Shown: in pieces, positions 42,427-51,056 of the stretch
Layout: every line of letters begins with the position of its first letter
Numbering within the stretch: position 1 is the stretch's first letter
Source: Sphaerisporangium sp040683095
GTDB taxonomy: Bacteria > Actinomycetota > Actinomycetes > Streptosporangiales > Streptosporangiaceae
Assembly (NCBI RefSeq): GCF_040683095.1
Contig: NZ_JBFBCI010000002.1
Span: 124,001-188,000, forward strand
Direction: 5' to 3'
Length of the DNA stretch: 64,000 nucleotides
Notes under the pieces: model-generated
What the model was told of the DNA's origin: nothing
Seen by the model: the letters and a program-made list of their open reading frames with translations, nothing else
Databases searched by the model: none
Made by a program: the position numbers and the translations under genes

Positions 42427-43865
42427 GCCAGCCCATTCTCCCGGATGACGCCGCGGTACCACAGGGCGCTGTCCTTGGGCAGGCGGCGCTGCGTCGCGTA
42501 GTCGACGTGGACGATGCCGAACCGGCGGTTGTAGCCCTCCGCCCACTCGAAGTTGTCCAGCAGCGACCAGACGAGGTAGCCCCGCATGTCGGCGCCCGCC
42601 TCGATCGCCGCGTGCACCGCCCGCAGGTGGGACTCCAGGTAGGCGGTGCGGTCGGTGTCGTGGACGTGCTCGCCGGTGGCGTCCTTGGTGACGACGTCGT
42701 CGAAGGCCGCGCCGTTCTCGGTGACCATCAGCCCGACCTCGGGGTAGTCGTTGGACAGGCGCACGAGCAGGCGGGACAGGCCGGTCGGGACGATCGGCCA
42801 GTCCATGGCGGTCTTGGGGGCGTCCACGCGGTCGAACAGGATGTCCTCGGTGCCGGGCCAGGCGGGGTTGGCCGGCTCGCCCGGGCTGGACCGCACGATG
42901 CACGGGTTGTAGTAGTTGATGCCGATCAGGTCGGGGCGCTGGTGGATGTCGGCCAGGTCGCCGTCGTGGATGTGGTCCAGCCCGCCGTGCCGTTCCACGA
43001 TCGCCAGCACCTCCTCGGGGTAGGCGCCGCGCAGGACCGGGTCGAGGATCTGCTTGTTGAGCAGGCAGTCCACGCGGTGCACCGCCTCGGCGTCGGCCTC
43101 CGACAGCTCGGCGCCCGGGTCGGCGCTCTGCGCCGGGGTGATCACCGGCGAGGAGTTGACGGCCAGCATGATCTCCTGCGCCCCGGCCGCGCGCAGGGCC
43201 TGGGTGGCCAGGCCGTGCGCGAGCAGGAAGTGGTGGGTGGCGCGCAGGGCCGAGGCGGCGTCGGTGCGACCCGGCGCGTGGATGCCCGAGCCGTAGCCGA
43301 GGAACGCCTGGACCCACGGCTCGTTCAGCGTGGCCCAGTTGCTCACGCGGTCGCCGAGGCGCGCGTACACGGCCTCGGCGTACTCGGCCAGCCGGTAGGA
43401 GGTGTCCCGCGAGGTCCACCCGCCGCGGTCCTCCAACGTCTGGGGCAGGTCCCAGTGGTAGAGGGTGACGTACGGCGTGATGCCCGCGGCGGCCAGCTCG
43501 TCCACGAGCCGGTCGTAGAAGTCCAGGCCACGCGGGTTGATCGGCCCGGTGCCGTCCGGCTGCACGCGGGGCCAGGAGATCGAGAACCGGTAGGCGCGCA
43601 GGCCCAGGTCCGTCATCAGCCGCACGTCGTCGGCGTACCGATGGTAGTGGTCGCAGGCGACGTCACCGGTGTGGCCGAAGGCCACCTTGCCGGGCGTGCG
43701 CGCGAAGGTGTCCCAGACCGAGAGGGCGCGGCCGTCGTCCCTGACCGCCCCCTCGATCTGGTAGGACGCCGTCGCGGCGCCCCAGACGAAGCCTTCGGGG
43801 AAGACCGCACGCCCCTCCGTCAGATATGAAGGCAGGGTCCCCCGAGTGGTGACGGTCATTGTCAT
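42423..43865 (-). CDS. Beta-glucosidase, glycoside hydrolase family 1 (BglC-like)
   Basis: 480 aa from ATG 43865, which overlaps the permease stop (ATGA); ATG 43859, two codons later, has better spacing from AAGGG. N-terminal FPEGFVWGAATASYQIEGA is the GH1 signature; acid/base Glu182 in WATLNEPW, nucleophile Glu383 in LMVTENGA, and SLLDNFEWAEGYNRRFGIVHVDY completes the aglycone site. No signal peptide, so it cleaves imported cellobiose or other beta-glucosides. Last enzyme of the ceb-like operon. Confidence 0.94.
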   Translation of the reverse strand: MTMTVTTRGTLPSYLTEGRAVFPEGFVWGAATASYQIEGAVRDDGRALSVWDTFARTPGKVAFGHTGDVACDHYHRYADDVRLMTDLGLRAYRFSISWPRVQPDGTGPINPRGLDFYDRLVDELAAAGITPYVTLYHWDLPQTLEDRGGWTSRDTSYRLAEYAEAVYARLGDRVSNWATLNEPWVQAFLGYGSGIHAPGRTDAASALRATHHFLLAHGLATQALRAAGAQEIMLAVNSSPVITPAQSADPGAELSEADAEAVHRVDCLLNKQILDPVLRGAYPEEVLAIVERHGGLDHIHDGDLADIHQRPDLIGINYYNPCIVRSSPGEPANPAWPGTEDILFDRVDAPKTAMDWPIVPTGLSRLLVRLSNDYPEVGLMVTENGAAFDDVVTKDATGEHVHDTDRTAYLESHLRAVHAAIEAGADMRGYLVWSLLDNFEWAEGYNRRFGIVHVDYATQRRLPKDSALWYRGVIRENGLA

Positions 43866-44692
43866 CCCTTCACAGCTCCTTGCATGATTCCTCCGATGAC
43901 CTGCTTGCCGAGCAGGGCGAACACGATGACCAGCGGCAGCGTTCCGAGCGCCGTGCCGGCCAGGCTGAGGGCGTAGTCGCTGACGTATCCGGCGGCCAGC
44001 GTCGACAGCGCCACCTGGACGGTGGGGTTCTCCGGGGTGAGCACGACCAGCGGCCAGAAGTAGTCGTTCCACGCCTGCATGAAGGTCAGCATGCCGAGGA
44101 CGGCCGCGGCCGGGCGCGCGGCGGGCAGGACGACGTGCCAGAACAGGCCCCAGGTGCTGCACCCGTCGACCCGCCCGGCCTCCAGCAGCTCGGTCGGCAG
44201 GGCCCGCGACAGGTACTGCGTCATGAAGAAGACACCGAAGGCGTTGGTGAGCGCCGGGACGATCAGCGCGTACATCGTGCCGGTCCACTCGAGCTTCACC
44301 ATGAGCAGGTACAGCGGGATGATGCCGAGCTGGGTGGGCACCATCATCGTCGCGACGGTGATCACCAGCAGGATCCTGCCGCCGCGAAAGCGCAGCTTGG
44401 CGAAGGCGAACCCCGCCAGGGTGGAGAAGAACATCACCGAGATGGCGATCCCGCCGGCGACGAGGACCGAGTTGAGCAGCGCCAGGGCGAAGGGCACGGT
44501 GTCGAAGACGCGGCCGATGTTCGCGACCAGGTTGCCGCCGGGCACGAGCGGGGGCGGCACATCCGCCAGCGCCGAGTTGTCGCGGGAGGCGACCACCACG
44601 CTGTAGTAGAGCGGGAGGGCCGAGAAGAACGCCATCGCCATCAGCGTGAGATACGTGAGCGTGCGGGCGGGGCCCGCCTTGATCCGCGGCAT
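43862..44692 (-). CDS. Sugar ABC transporter permease, CebG/MalG-like
   Basis: The protein is 276 aa; its ATG overlaps the upstream permease stop (TGATG). Membrane helices are evident (TYLTLMAMAFFSALPLYYSV; ILLVITVATMMVPTQLGIIPLYL), with EAA loop LLEAGRVDGCSTWGLFWHVVLPA and a terminal helix (LGTLPLVIVFALLGKQVIGG). Pairs with the MalF-like protein. No ATPase gene is nearby, so a shared MsiK-type ATPase is inferred. Confidence 0.93.
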   Translation of the reverse strand: MPRIKAGPARTLTYLTLMAMAFFSALPLYYSVVVASRDNSALADVPPPLVPGGNLVANIGRVFDTVPFALALLNSVLVAGGIAISVMFFSTLAGFAFAKLRFRGGRILLVITVATMMVPTQLGIIPLYLLMVKLEWTGTMYALIVPALTNAFGVFFMTQYLSRALPTELLEAGRVDGCSTWGLFWHVVLPAARPAAAVLGMLTFMQAWNDYFWPLVVLTPENPTVQVALSTLAAGYVSDYALSLAGTALGTLPLVIVFALLGKQVIGGIMQGAVKG

Positions 44693-45666
44693 CACGTCAG
44701 GCTCCCTCGCGTCCGGCGGGTCAGCAGGTAGTTGATGATCGCGACGATGACGATGAAGACGAACATCATCCAGGACACGGCGGAGGCGTACCCGAAGTCC
44801 AGCTTGGTGAAGTTCTCGTAGATGAACAGCGCCAGGGTCTGGTACTGGCGGTCGGGGCCGCCGGTGATGCTGTAGGTGCCGAAGAGCAGCGGCTCGGCGA
44901 GGATCTGCATCGCGCCGATCGTGGAGGTGATGACCACGAACACGATCGTGGGCCGGATCATCGGAATGGTGATCTTGCGCAGCTGCGTCATCCCGCTGGC
45001 GCCGTCGATGGTCGCGGCCTCGTACAGCTCGCGGGGCACGGCCTGCATGGCGGCCAGGAAGATCAGCGCGTTGTAGCCCGTCCACCGCCACATGATCATG
45101 ATGGAGATGGCGGCGTGGGAGGTCGCGGTCCCGGCGTTCCAGTCGATCGCGCCGGCGCCGAACCAGGACAGCACCCAGTTGATCAGCCCGTAGTCACGGC
45201 CGAAGAGCTGGCTGAAGATGACGACGACCGCGACGACGCTGGTGACGTTGGGCAGCAGCAACGTCACGCGGAAGATCGTCTGGGCCCTCAGCGGGCGGTT
45301 CAGCAGGTGCGCGAGCCAGATGGCCAGCAGCAGCTGCGGCGCCGTCGAGAACACGCCGATGGAGATGGTGTTGAACGTCGCGTTCCAGAAGTAGTCGTCG
45401 GCGAGCAGCGTGCGGAAGTTGTCGAGGCCGACGAAGGTGTGCTCGTCGGACAGCAGCGTCCACTCGTGCAGGCTCACCCAGGCGGTGTAGGCGAGCGGGA
45501 ACAGCCCGAAGGCGCAGAAGAGCAGGAAGAACGGGGCGACATAGGCGTACGGGGAGGCCTTGACGTCCAGGCGGTGGACCAGATGCCGCCGGAGGGATCC
45601 GGGGCTGGACCGCACCGGTGAGGCGGGCGGGGTCGCCGCCACGTCGTCGGGGGCACGGGTGGCCAT
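44692..45666 (-). CDS. Sugar ABC transporter permease, CebF/MalF-like
   Basis: The protein is 324 aa; GAAAGGAGCTGCC precedes ATG 45666. Ala/Pro/Arg-rich cytoplasmic N-terminus of ~40 residues, then six helices (AYVAPFFLLFCAFGLFPLAY; TLLLPNVTSVVAVVVIFSQL) and the EAA loop YEAATIDGASGMTQLRKITIPM. A 166-bp gap with strong hairpins separates it from the binding-protein gene. Confidence 0.93.
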   Translation of the reverse strand: MATRAPDDVAATPPASPVRSSPGSLRRHLVHRLDVKASPYAYVAPFFLLFCAFGLFPLAYTAWVSLHEWTLLSDEHTFVGLDNFRTLLADDYFWNATFNTISIGVFSTAPQLLLAIWLAHLLNRPLRAQTIFRVTLLLPNVTSVVAVVVIFSQLFGRDYGLINWVLSWFGAGAIDWNAGTATSHAAISIMIMWRWTGYNALIFLAAMQAVPRELYEAATIDGASGMTQLRKITIPMIRPTIVFVVITSTIGAMQILAEPLLFGTYSITGGPDRQYQTLALFIYENFTKLDFGYASAVSWMMFVFIVIVAIINYLLTRRTRGSLT

Positions 45667-45791
45667 GGCAGCTCCTTTCGGCAGGCCACAGAGGTGTGGC
45701 CTTGTCAGGCCACGGGGACCGGCGGGTCCGGTCGCGGGCCGGGGGCCGGGCGATCGGATCGGGGACGTCCGCCGTAGGATCCCGCGAGGGT

Positions 45792-45822
45792 GTGGCCGGC
45801 CCGGTTGTCGCGGGCCGGCCAC
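45792..45822. terminator. Intercistronic hairpin/attenuator between binding protein and permease genes
   Basis: A perfect 12-bp stem (GTGGCCGGCCCG and complement) with a 7-nt loop begins 10 nt after the binding-protein stop codon. A second, smaller hairpin (GGCCAC-AGAGGT-GTGGCC, ~45685-45702) follows before the permease start. Such partial terminators usually keep binding-protein mRNA in excess over permease mRNA. Confidence 0.7.
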
Positions 45823-45832
45823 CTCCGGCGGC

Positions 45833-47146
45833 TTATTTGATCCTTTCGAGGTCCTTGAGGGCCTGTGCCCATGCCTCGTCGGGAGACTGCTTGCCCTGCT
45901 CGATGCGCTGGAACGCGTTGCCGAACGCGGTGAGCACGTCACCGGCCTTGGGACCGACGTACTGCGGCTTCAGCGCCTTGGCGGCATCGGTGAAGATCTT
46001 GCCGGTGGGCGCGTCGCTGAAGAACGGGTTCTTGAACCCGGTGATCGCCGGGTCGTCGTAGAGCGCCGGGATCGACGGCAGCGCTCCGGCCTCGGCGAAC
46101 AGCTTGAGCTGATTGTCCTTGTTCGTGAGAAGGTCGATCAGCTCGGCCGCCTCCTTGGGGTGCTTACCCTGCTTGGGGGCCATGAGGTGGGTGCCGCCCT
46201 GGTTGCCGCCGCCACCGCCGGGCACCGCGGCGACGTCCCACTTGCCCGAGGTCGTCGGGGCGGCGTCCTTGATGCTGCCGAGCTTCCAGGCCGGGCAGAT
46301 GATCGTGGCGAACGAGCCCTTGGTGAGGCCGGTGTTCCACGGGGGGCTGAAGGCGGCGAGCTTGGCGGACTCGTCGGCCTGCACCATCGCGGCGTTCAGG
46401 TCGAACGCCTTCTTCACATCCGGGTTGGTGCCCGCGATGAGGTTGTTCTGCTCGTCGTAGTAGCCGACGGGGGCCTGGTCGACCATGGCGCGGAAGTTCT
46501 CGCCCGGGCCGTCGAACCATTTGGCGCCCTCGACCTTGGCGGCGACGAACTTCTTGCCGACCTCCATGTACTGCTCCCAGGTGGGCCAGAGCTGGGAGAC
46601 CTCGGTGCGGTCGGTCGGCAGGCCGGCCTTCTTGAACAGGTCGGTGCGGTAGCACATGGCCAGGCCGCCGACGTCGGTGCCGAGGCCGAGCAGCTTGGAG
46701 CCGTCGGGCGAGAGGCCCTGCTTCCACTTCCAGTCCAGGTAGTCGCCCTGGCGCTTGCTCAGGCCGTACTCGTTCAGGTCGTAGAACTTGTCGGGCAGCG
46801 GGGTGAACTGCGCGATGTACCCCGCCTCCACCGCCTCCACGTCGGCGGCCCCCGCCCCCGTGGCCAGCTGCGTGGTGAGGTTCCTGTGGTGGTCGTTGAA
46901 CTGCGCGCGGCGCTCGACGATCTCGACGTTCGGGTGCGTCTTCTTGAACTCCTCGTAGATGGGAGCGAAGTGGAAGTCGCTGAACAGCGCGACCGTCAGC
47001 GTGATCTTCTCGGCCGGCTGAGTGGAACCCGACGAGGCGCCCGCGTCCGTGCCGCCGCCGTCGCCACCGCCGCAGGCGGTCACGCTTGCGGCCAGAACGG
47101 CAGCGGCCAGCAGCGGGGTGACCATCCCTGCGCGAAGCTTGCCCAT
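45833..47146 (-). CDS. Sugar ABC transporter substrate-binding lipoprotein, CebE-like
   Basis: The protein is 437 aa. ATG 47146 follows AGGGAGGGTCT. Lipoprotein signal with lipobox VTAC and a Gly-rich linker. Family 1 binding-protein fold: LTVALFSDFHFAPIYEEFKK, ATGAGAADVEAVEAGYIAQF, LGTDVGGLAMCYRTDLFKKA, WDVAAVPGGGGGNQGGTHLMAP. First gene of the operon binding protein-CebF-CebG-GH1-LacI-LacI. Its promoter (47197-47225) is followed by a perfect palindromic operator, so strong LacI control is expected. Confidence 0.92.
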   Translation of the reverse strand: MGKLRAGMVTPLLAAAVLAASVTACGGGDGGGTDAGASSGSTQPAEKITLTVALFSDFHFAPIYEEFKKTHPNVEIVERRAQFNDHHRNLTTQLATGAGAADVEAVEAGYIAQFTPLPDKFYDLNEYGLSKRQGDYLDWKWKQGLSPDGSKLLGLGTDVGGLAMCYRTDLFKKAGLPTDRTEVSQLWPTWEQYMEVGKKFVAAKVEGAKWFDGPGENFRAMVDQAPVGYYDEQNNLIAGTNPDVKKAFDLNAAMVQADESAKLAAFSPPWNTGLTKGSFATIICPAWKLGSIKDAAPTTSGKWDVAAVPGGGGGNQGGTHLMAPKQGKHPKEAAELIDLLTNKDNQLKLFAEAGALPSIPALYDDPAITGFKNPFFSDAPTGKIFTDAAKALKPQYVGPKAGDVLTAFGNAFQRIEQGKQSPDEAWAQALKDLERIK

Positions 47147-47177
47147 AGACCCTCCCTGGGGCATTTATTGATCTTGG

Positions 47178-47225
47178 AGGGAGCGCTCCCTGAGAAGGTT
47201 CATGCGATTGTGACGGTCATGTCAA
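47178..47225 (-). promoter_or_regulatory. Promoter plus operator of the ceb-like operon
   Basis: Minus strand: -35 TTGACA (47220-47225), 17-bp spacer, -10 TGAACC (47197-47202), then the 14-bp palindrome AGGGAGCGCTCCCT (47178-47191), where a bound repressor would block the start. The core equals the GGGAGCGCTCCC centre of the streptomycete CebR operator. Confidence 0.75.
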
Positions 47226-47281
47226 CGGGTTGGAGGGTAACGATCGCCGTGACCTACCGGGGGCAACGATGAAGCGGGAGA

Positions 47282-47289
47282 GAGCGCTC
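47282..47289. promoter_or_regulatory. Core-only LacI half-conserved site
   Basis: GAGCGCTC core with partly symmetric flanks (GGAGAGAGCGCTCACACC). It lies 92 bp from the operon promoter and may support repressor looping or be a weak site. Confidence 0.45.
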
Positions 47290-47351
47290 ACACCTTCCCA
47301 ACGGTGTCTTCGCACGTCAAAGTATGATCAACGGCGGATGTCCCATTTGGA

Positions 47352-47363
47352 GAGAGCGCTCTC
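47352..47363. promoter_or_regulatory. LacI-type operator GAGAGCGCTCTC
   Basis: A perfect 12-bp palindrome in the middle of the divergent region. It belongs to the GAGAGCGCTCTC subtype found at 55-59 kb rather than the GGGAGCGCTCCC subtype. Confidence 0.65.
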
Positions 47364-47424
47364 CTCGGTTCATCACAAGTAGCGCACAGATGTGCTCCAC
47401 CTTGCCTTGGAGTTAATTCAGGTC

Positions 47425-47474
47425 TTGACAGATGATCGGGCGAAAGCCACTCTCGGAAGCCAGGGAGCGCTCCC
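47425..47474 (+). promoter_or_regulatory. Promoter plus operator facing the GT-C membrane protein gene
   Basis: Plus strand: -35 TTGACA (47425-47430), 17-bp spacer, -10 CACTCT (47448-47453), then the perfect palindrome GGGAGCGCTCCC (47463-47474). The geometry matches the other LacI-controlled promoters in this region, so the downstream membrane protein gene appears to belong to the regulon. Confidence 0.6.
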
Positions 47475-47591
47475 CCGCCTCCCATGTTTTCCTCGATGAC
47501 TCTCTCCCCGGGGCCGGGTCGCACAATTTCGTTCGGGTTCGCCCGGGTTTGCTTTGGTACCCGCACCACGTCTCGGACAGTATGGGCGTCC

Positions 47592-49061
47592 ATGGACATC
47601 TCGGTGCCGGGCGTGGCAGGGGGCGGCGACCGCACGGTGGCCACGCCGGAGCAGGACCCGGGCGCGCACACAGGCCGGGGGCTCGTCCCGCGCGTGAACG
47701 CCGCCGTGGCCGTGATGACCGCGGCGGCCCTCGTGCTCACGGTGGCGTGGTCGTGGGAGCCGTCGATGTGGGCCGACGAGCTCGCCACGGTGGGCTCGGT
47801 GTCCTCCCTGGACGTCCTGTGGGACACGTTGCGTCAGCGCGACGCCGTCTTCCTCCCCTATTACGTGCTGATGTACCTCTGGACCCGGCTGGGGACCGCG
47901 GACTGGTGGGTGCGGCTGCCCTCCGCGCTCGCCGTCGCCGCGGCCACGGGGCTGCTCACCGACCTCGGCCGCCGTCTCGCGGGCGCCCGGGCGGGCGTGG
48001 CCGCCGGGGTCGCGCTGCTGGTGCTGCCGTCGATGGCCCGGTTCGGCCAGGAGGCCCGGCCGTACACGCTGGCCGTCGCCGCCGCGGTGTTCTCTTTCTG
48101 GGCGCTGCACCGGGCCACCGAGACCGGCCGGTGGGGGCGGTACGTCCTCGCCGTCGCGCTGCTGCCCTGCGCGCACCTGTTCGCCGTGCTCGTGCTGCCC
48201 GCGCACCTGGTGATCACCCGCCGGTGCCTGCCGTGGCTGGCCCTCGGCTCCCCGCCGGCCCTCGCACTCGCGGCCCTGTCGGCCGGTCAGGTGGGGCAGG
48301 TCGGCTGGCTCGGCCCGCCCACCTGGCAGAACATCGTCCTCGTGCGCAGTGCGATCACCGCGTGGATGCCCGAGCCCGAGCCCGGCGACCTGCCAGCCGT
48401 GGTCCTCGGCTGGCTGGTCGCGCTCGCGGGGCTGGCCGCCGCCGTGTACCTCTGGCGCAGGGAGCCCGGCCGGCGGGCCTTCGTGGCGGGCGCGGTGGTC
48501 TGGGGCGTGCTGCCCACCGCCGTGCTGTGCGCGGTGTCCTTCCTCGGCACGCCGGTCTACAACTCCCGGTATGTGCTGGCCGCCGCGCCCGCCTTCGCCC
48601 TGCTCGCCGGGATGGCCCTGGGCCGCGCCCGCCTGCCGGTCCGGCTCGCCGCCCTTGCCGCGGCCGCCGCCCTGGCCCTGCCCCAGCAGGCGCACGCGCG
48701 GACGGCCTCCGGGCACCAGGTGAACTACCGGGACGCCGCCGCCGTGGCCGCGGCGGGGGCGCGGCCGGGTGACCGGGTCGCCTACGCGGTGCCGTGGGCC
48801 CGCGAGGGCCTGACCCGCTACGCGGCCATGCCGCCGGAGATGAACCCGCGCGAGGCGATGGGCGTCCGCGTCTGGCTGGTGCGCGAGCGCACGGACCGTC
48901 CCGTGCGCCCCGGCACCTCGGCCCCGTCCCGGTACGGCCTGGCGCGGGGGGCGATCCCCAAGGTGGACGTCCTGCTGGAGAACCGCTTCGCCGTCCGCCG
49001 CGTGTGGCACTTCCGCGGCGTGACGGTCCTGCTGCTGGAGCGCGGCACCCCTCCGCGCTGA
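47592..49061 (+). CDS. GT-C fold membrane glycosyltransferase (family 39-like)
   Basis: 489 aa if started at ATG 47592; no good ribosome-binding site is visible, and GTG 47637 or an upstream ATG are alternatives. The first luminal loop carries the Asp-Glu motif SMWADELATVG expected for GT39/ArnT-type lipid-linked sugar transferases. Nine or more hydrophobic helices follow (ALAVAAATGLLTDLGRRL; LAVALLPCAHLFAVLVLPAH; VVLGWLVALAGLAAAVYLW). The C-terminal ~110 residues form an external domain. It would transfer a polyprenyl-linked sugar outside the membrane. Preceded by a LacI-type operator, which is unusual for this family. Confidence 0.7.
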   Translation: MDISVPGVAGGGDRTVATPEQDPGAHTGRGLVPRVNAAVAVMTAAALVLTVAWSWEPSMWADELATVGSVSSLDVLWDTLRQRDAVFLPYYVLMYLWTRLGTADWWVRLPSALAVAAATGLLTDLGRRLAGARAGVAAGVALLVLPSMARFGQEARPYTLAVAAAVFSFWALHRATETGRWGRYVLAVALLPCAHLFAVLVLPAHLVITRRCLPWLALGSPPALALAALSAGQVGQVGWLGPPTWQNIVLVRSAITAWMPEPEPGDLPAVVLGWLVALAGLAAAVYLWRREPGRRAFVAGAVVWGVLPTAVLCAVSFLGTPVYNSRYVLAAAPAFALLAGMALGRARLPVRLAALAAAAALALPQQAHARTASGHQVNYRDAAAVAAAGARPGDRVAYAVPWAREGLTRYAAMPPEMNPREAMGVRVWLVRERTDRPVRPGTSAPSRYGLARGAIPKVDVLLENRFAVRRVWHFRGVTVLLLERGTPPR

Positions 49062-49171
49062 CGGCGGCTACTGAGCGTAAAGGCGGCGGGTACCCACCAT
49101 TCATCAGGGAGCTATGCGACAAATGGTGTGTTGTGACCGGCAGGTGATTCCCCACCGCTAGCCTCCCGCGC

Positions 49172-50952
49172 ATGAGTTCCAGAACCGGCAGAGTCCTCGC
49201 CGCGGGCGCCACAGTGGCCGCGGTCCTCGGACTCCTCGCACCCCTCTCGGCCTCCGCCTCGACCGGCCACCCGTCGGCGAAGACGGTCAAGGTGACCGTG
49301 ATGGCCACCTCAGACATCCACGCAACGCCCTTAACTGGGACTACTTCAAGAACGCCGAGTACGACGACAGCGCGCACAACGACGTGGGCCTCGCCAAGGT
49401 CTCCACGCTGGTGAACAAGATCCGCGCCGACCGCGGCGCCGACCACACCCTGCTGTTCGACTCGGGCGACACCATCCAGGGGACCCCGCTCGACTACTAC
49501 TTCGCCAAGATCGAGCCGATCACCGAGACCAAGAAGACGCACCCGATGGCCAAGGCCATGAACGCCATCGGGTACGACGCGGTGACGCTGGGCAACCACG
49601 AGTTCAACTACGGGCTCCCCCTGCTCGCCACCTGGGTCAAGCAGATGAAGGCCCCCGTGCTCGGCGCCAACGCGGTGTCGGCGAAGACCGGGCTGCCCGC
49701 CTACCGGCCGTTCGTCATCAAGTCGATGCCCGTCAAGGGCGGCAGGCCCGTCAGGGTGGGCGTCCTCGGCCTCACCAACCCGGGCAGCGCCATCTGGGAC
49801 AAGGCCAACGTAGACGGCAAGCTGAAGTTCCTCGACCTGGTCGACACCGCCAAGACGTGGGTGCCGGTCATCCGGAAGCTCGGCGCCGACGTCGTCCTCA
49901 TCACCGCCCACGCCGGCGACAACGGCATGTCGTCCTACGGCTCGGACCTGCCGGTCGAGAACGCCTCCGCGATGGTCGCCGAGCAGGTGCCCGGCATCGA
50001 CGCGGTGCTGTTCGGCCACGCCCACAACGACGTGCCGCAGCGGTTCGTCACCAACAAGGCGACCGGCAAGCAGGTGCTGCTGACCGAGCCGGGCCGCTGG
50101 GGCAACCGGCTGTCGGTGGTGGACTTCACGCTGACCAAGGAGCGCGGCTCGTGGGCCGTCACCTCCAAGGCGTCCACGACGCTCAACACCAACACGGTGG
50201 CCGAGGACCCGAAGATCGTCGCCCTGATGAAGGAGCAGCACGACAAGACGGTCGGGTACGTGAACCAGGTCATCGCGCAGTCCAAGGAGCAGTTGTCGGC
50301 CGCCGAGTCCCCCTACAAGGACACCGCGATCCTCGACTACATCCAGAAGGTGCAGACCGACCTGGTCACCAAGGCGATCGCGGGCACGCCCGACGCGTCG
50401 CTGCCGGTGCTGTCCATCGCCGCGCCGTTCAGCCGTACCGCCGTCTTCCCGGCGGGCCCGGTGAGCGTGCGCGACATGGCCGGGCTGTACGTGTACGACA
50501 ACACGCTGCTCGCGGTGAAGCTGACCGGCGCCCAGCTTAAGGACTACCTGGAGTACTCGGCGAAGTACTTCGCGCAGGTGGCGCCGGGCGCGCCGGTCGA
50601 CCTGCGCGCGCTGACCAACGCGGGCGGCACGCCGGACTACAACTACGACCAGCTCTCCGGCGTGACCTACGACATCGACATCTCCAAGCCGGCCGGGCAG
50701 CGCATCGTGGGCCTCTCCTACCAGGGCAAGCCGGTCGCCGCCGGCCAGTCTTTCGTCGTGGCGATCAACAACTACCGGCAGTCGGGCGGCGGCGGCTTCC
50801 CGCACGTCGCGACCGCGCGGGTGGTCTACACCGCGCAGGTGGAGATCCGCCAGGCCCTGATCGAGTACGCCACGGCCGCGGGCACGATCGACGCCTCGAC
50901 CTTCGCCGACCCCAACTGGAAGCTGGTGCGCGAGGGCGTGCCGGTCTTCTGA
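49172..50952 (+). pseudogene. 5'-nucleotidase/UDP-sugar hydrolase with a one-base frameshift in the DxHG motif
   Basis: The first frame (49172-49414) gives a signal peptide (VAAVLGLLAPLSASAS) and VTVMATSDIHA. The second frame (open to 50952) continues with NALNWDYFKNAEYDDSAHND, GLAKVSTLV, LLFDSGDTIQGTPLDYYF, TLGNHEFNYG, ITAHAGDNG and FGHAHND. The metallophosphatase motif DIHGN is broken: at 49319-49326 the DNA reads CAC GC AAC where CAC GGC AAC would keep the frame, so one G is missing at about 49322. Restoring it yields ~593 aa with all metal ligands and the C-terminal nucleotide-binding domain. Either a very recent pseudogene or a sequencing error. Confidence 0.85.
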
Positions 50953-50975
50953 CCTTCCATTCCCCGCGTTTCCCT

Positions 50976-51024
50976 CCGGAGCCGGGGCGCCTCCTGCCGC
51001 GTGGGCGGGGCGCCCCGGCTCCGG
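50976..51024. terminator. Bidirectional hairpin terminator
   Basis: A perfect 16-bp stem (CCGGAGCCGGGGCGCC and complement) lies between the convergent 5'-nucleotidase (stop 50952) and thioesterase (stop 51057) genes. Confidence 0.85.
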
Positions 51025-51056
51025 GCGTTCAGGAGGCGTCCGGATCGGGGCCCGCG

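Noticed and set aside
40419..47146. Assigning the ceb gene names outright
   Set aside because: Order and operator core match the cellobiose system, but the binding protein could prefer another beta-glucoside, so symbols were left blank.
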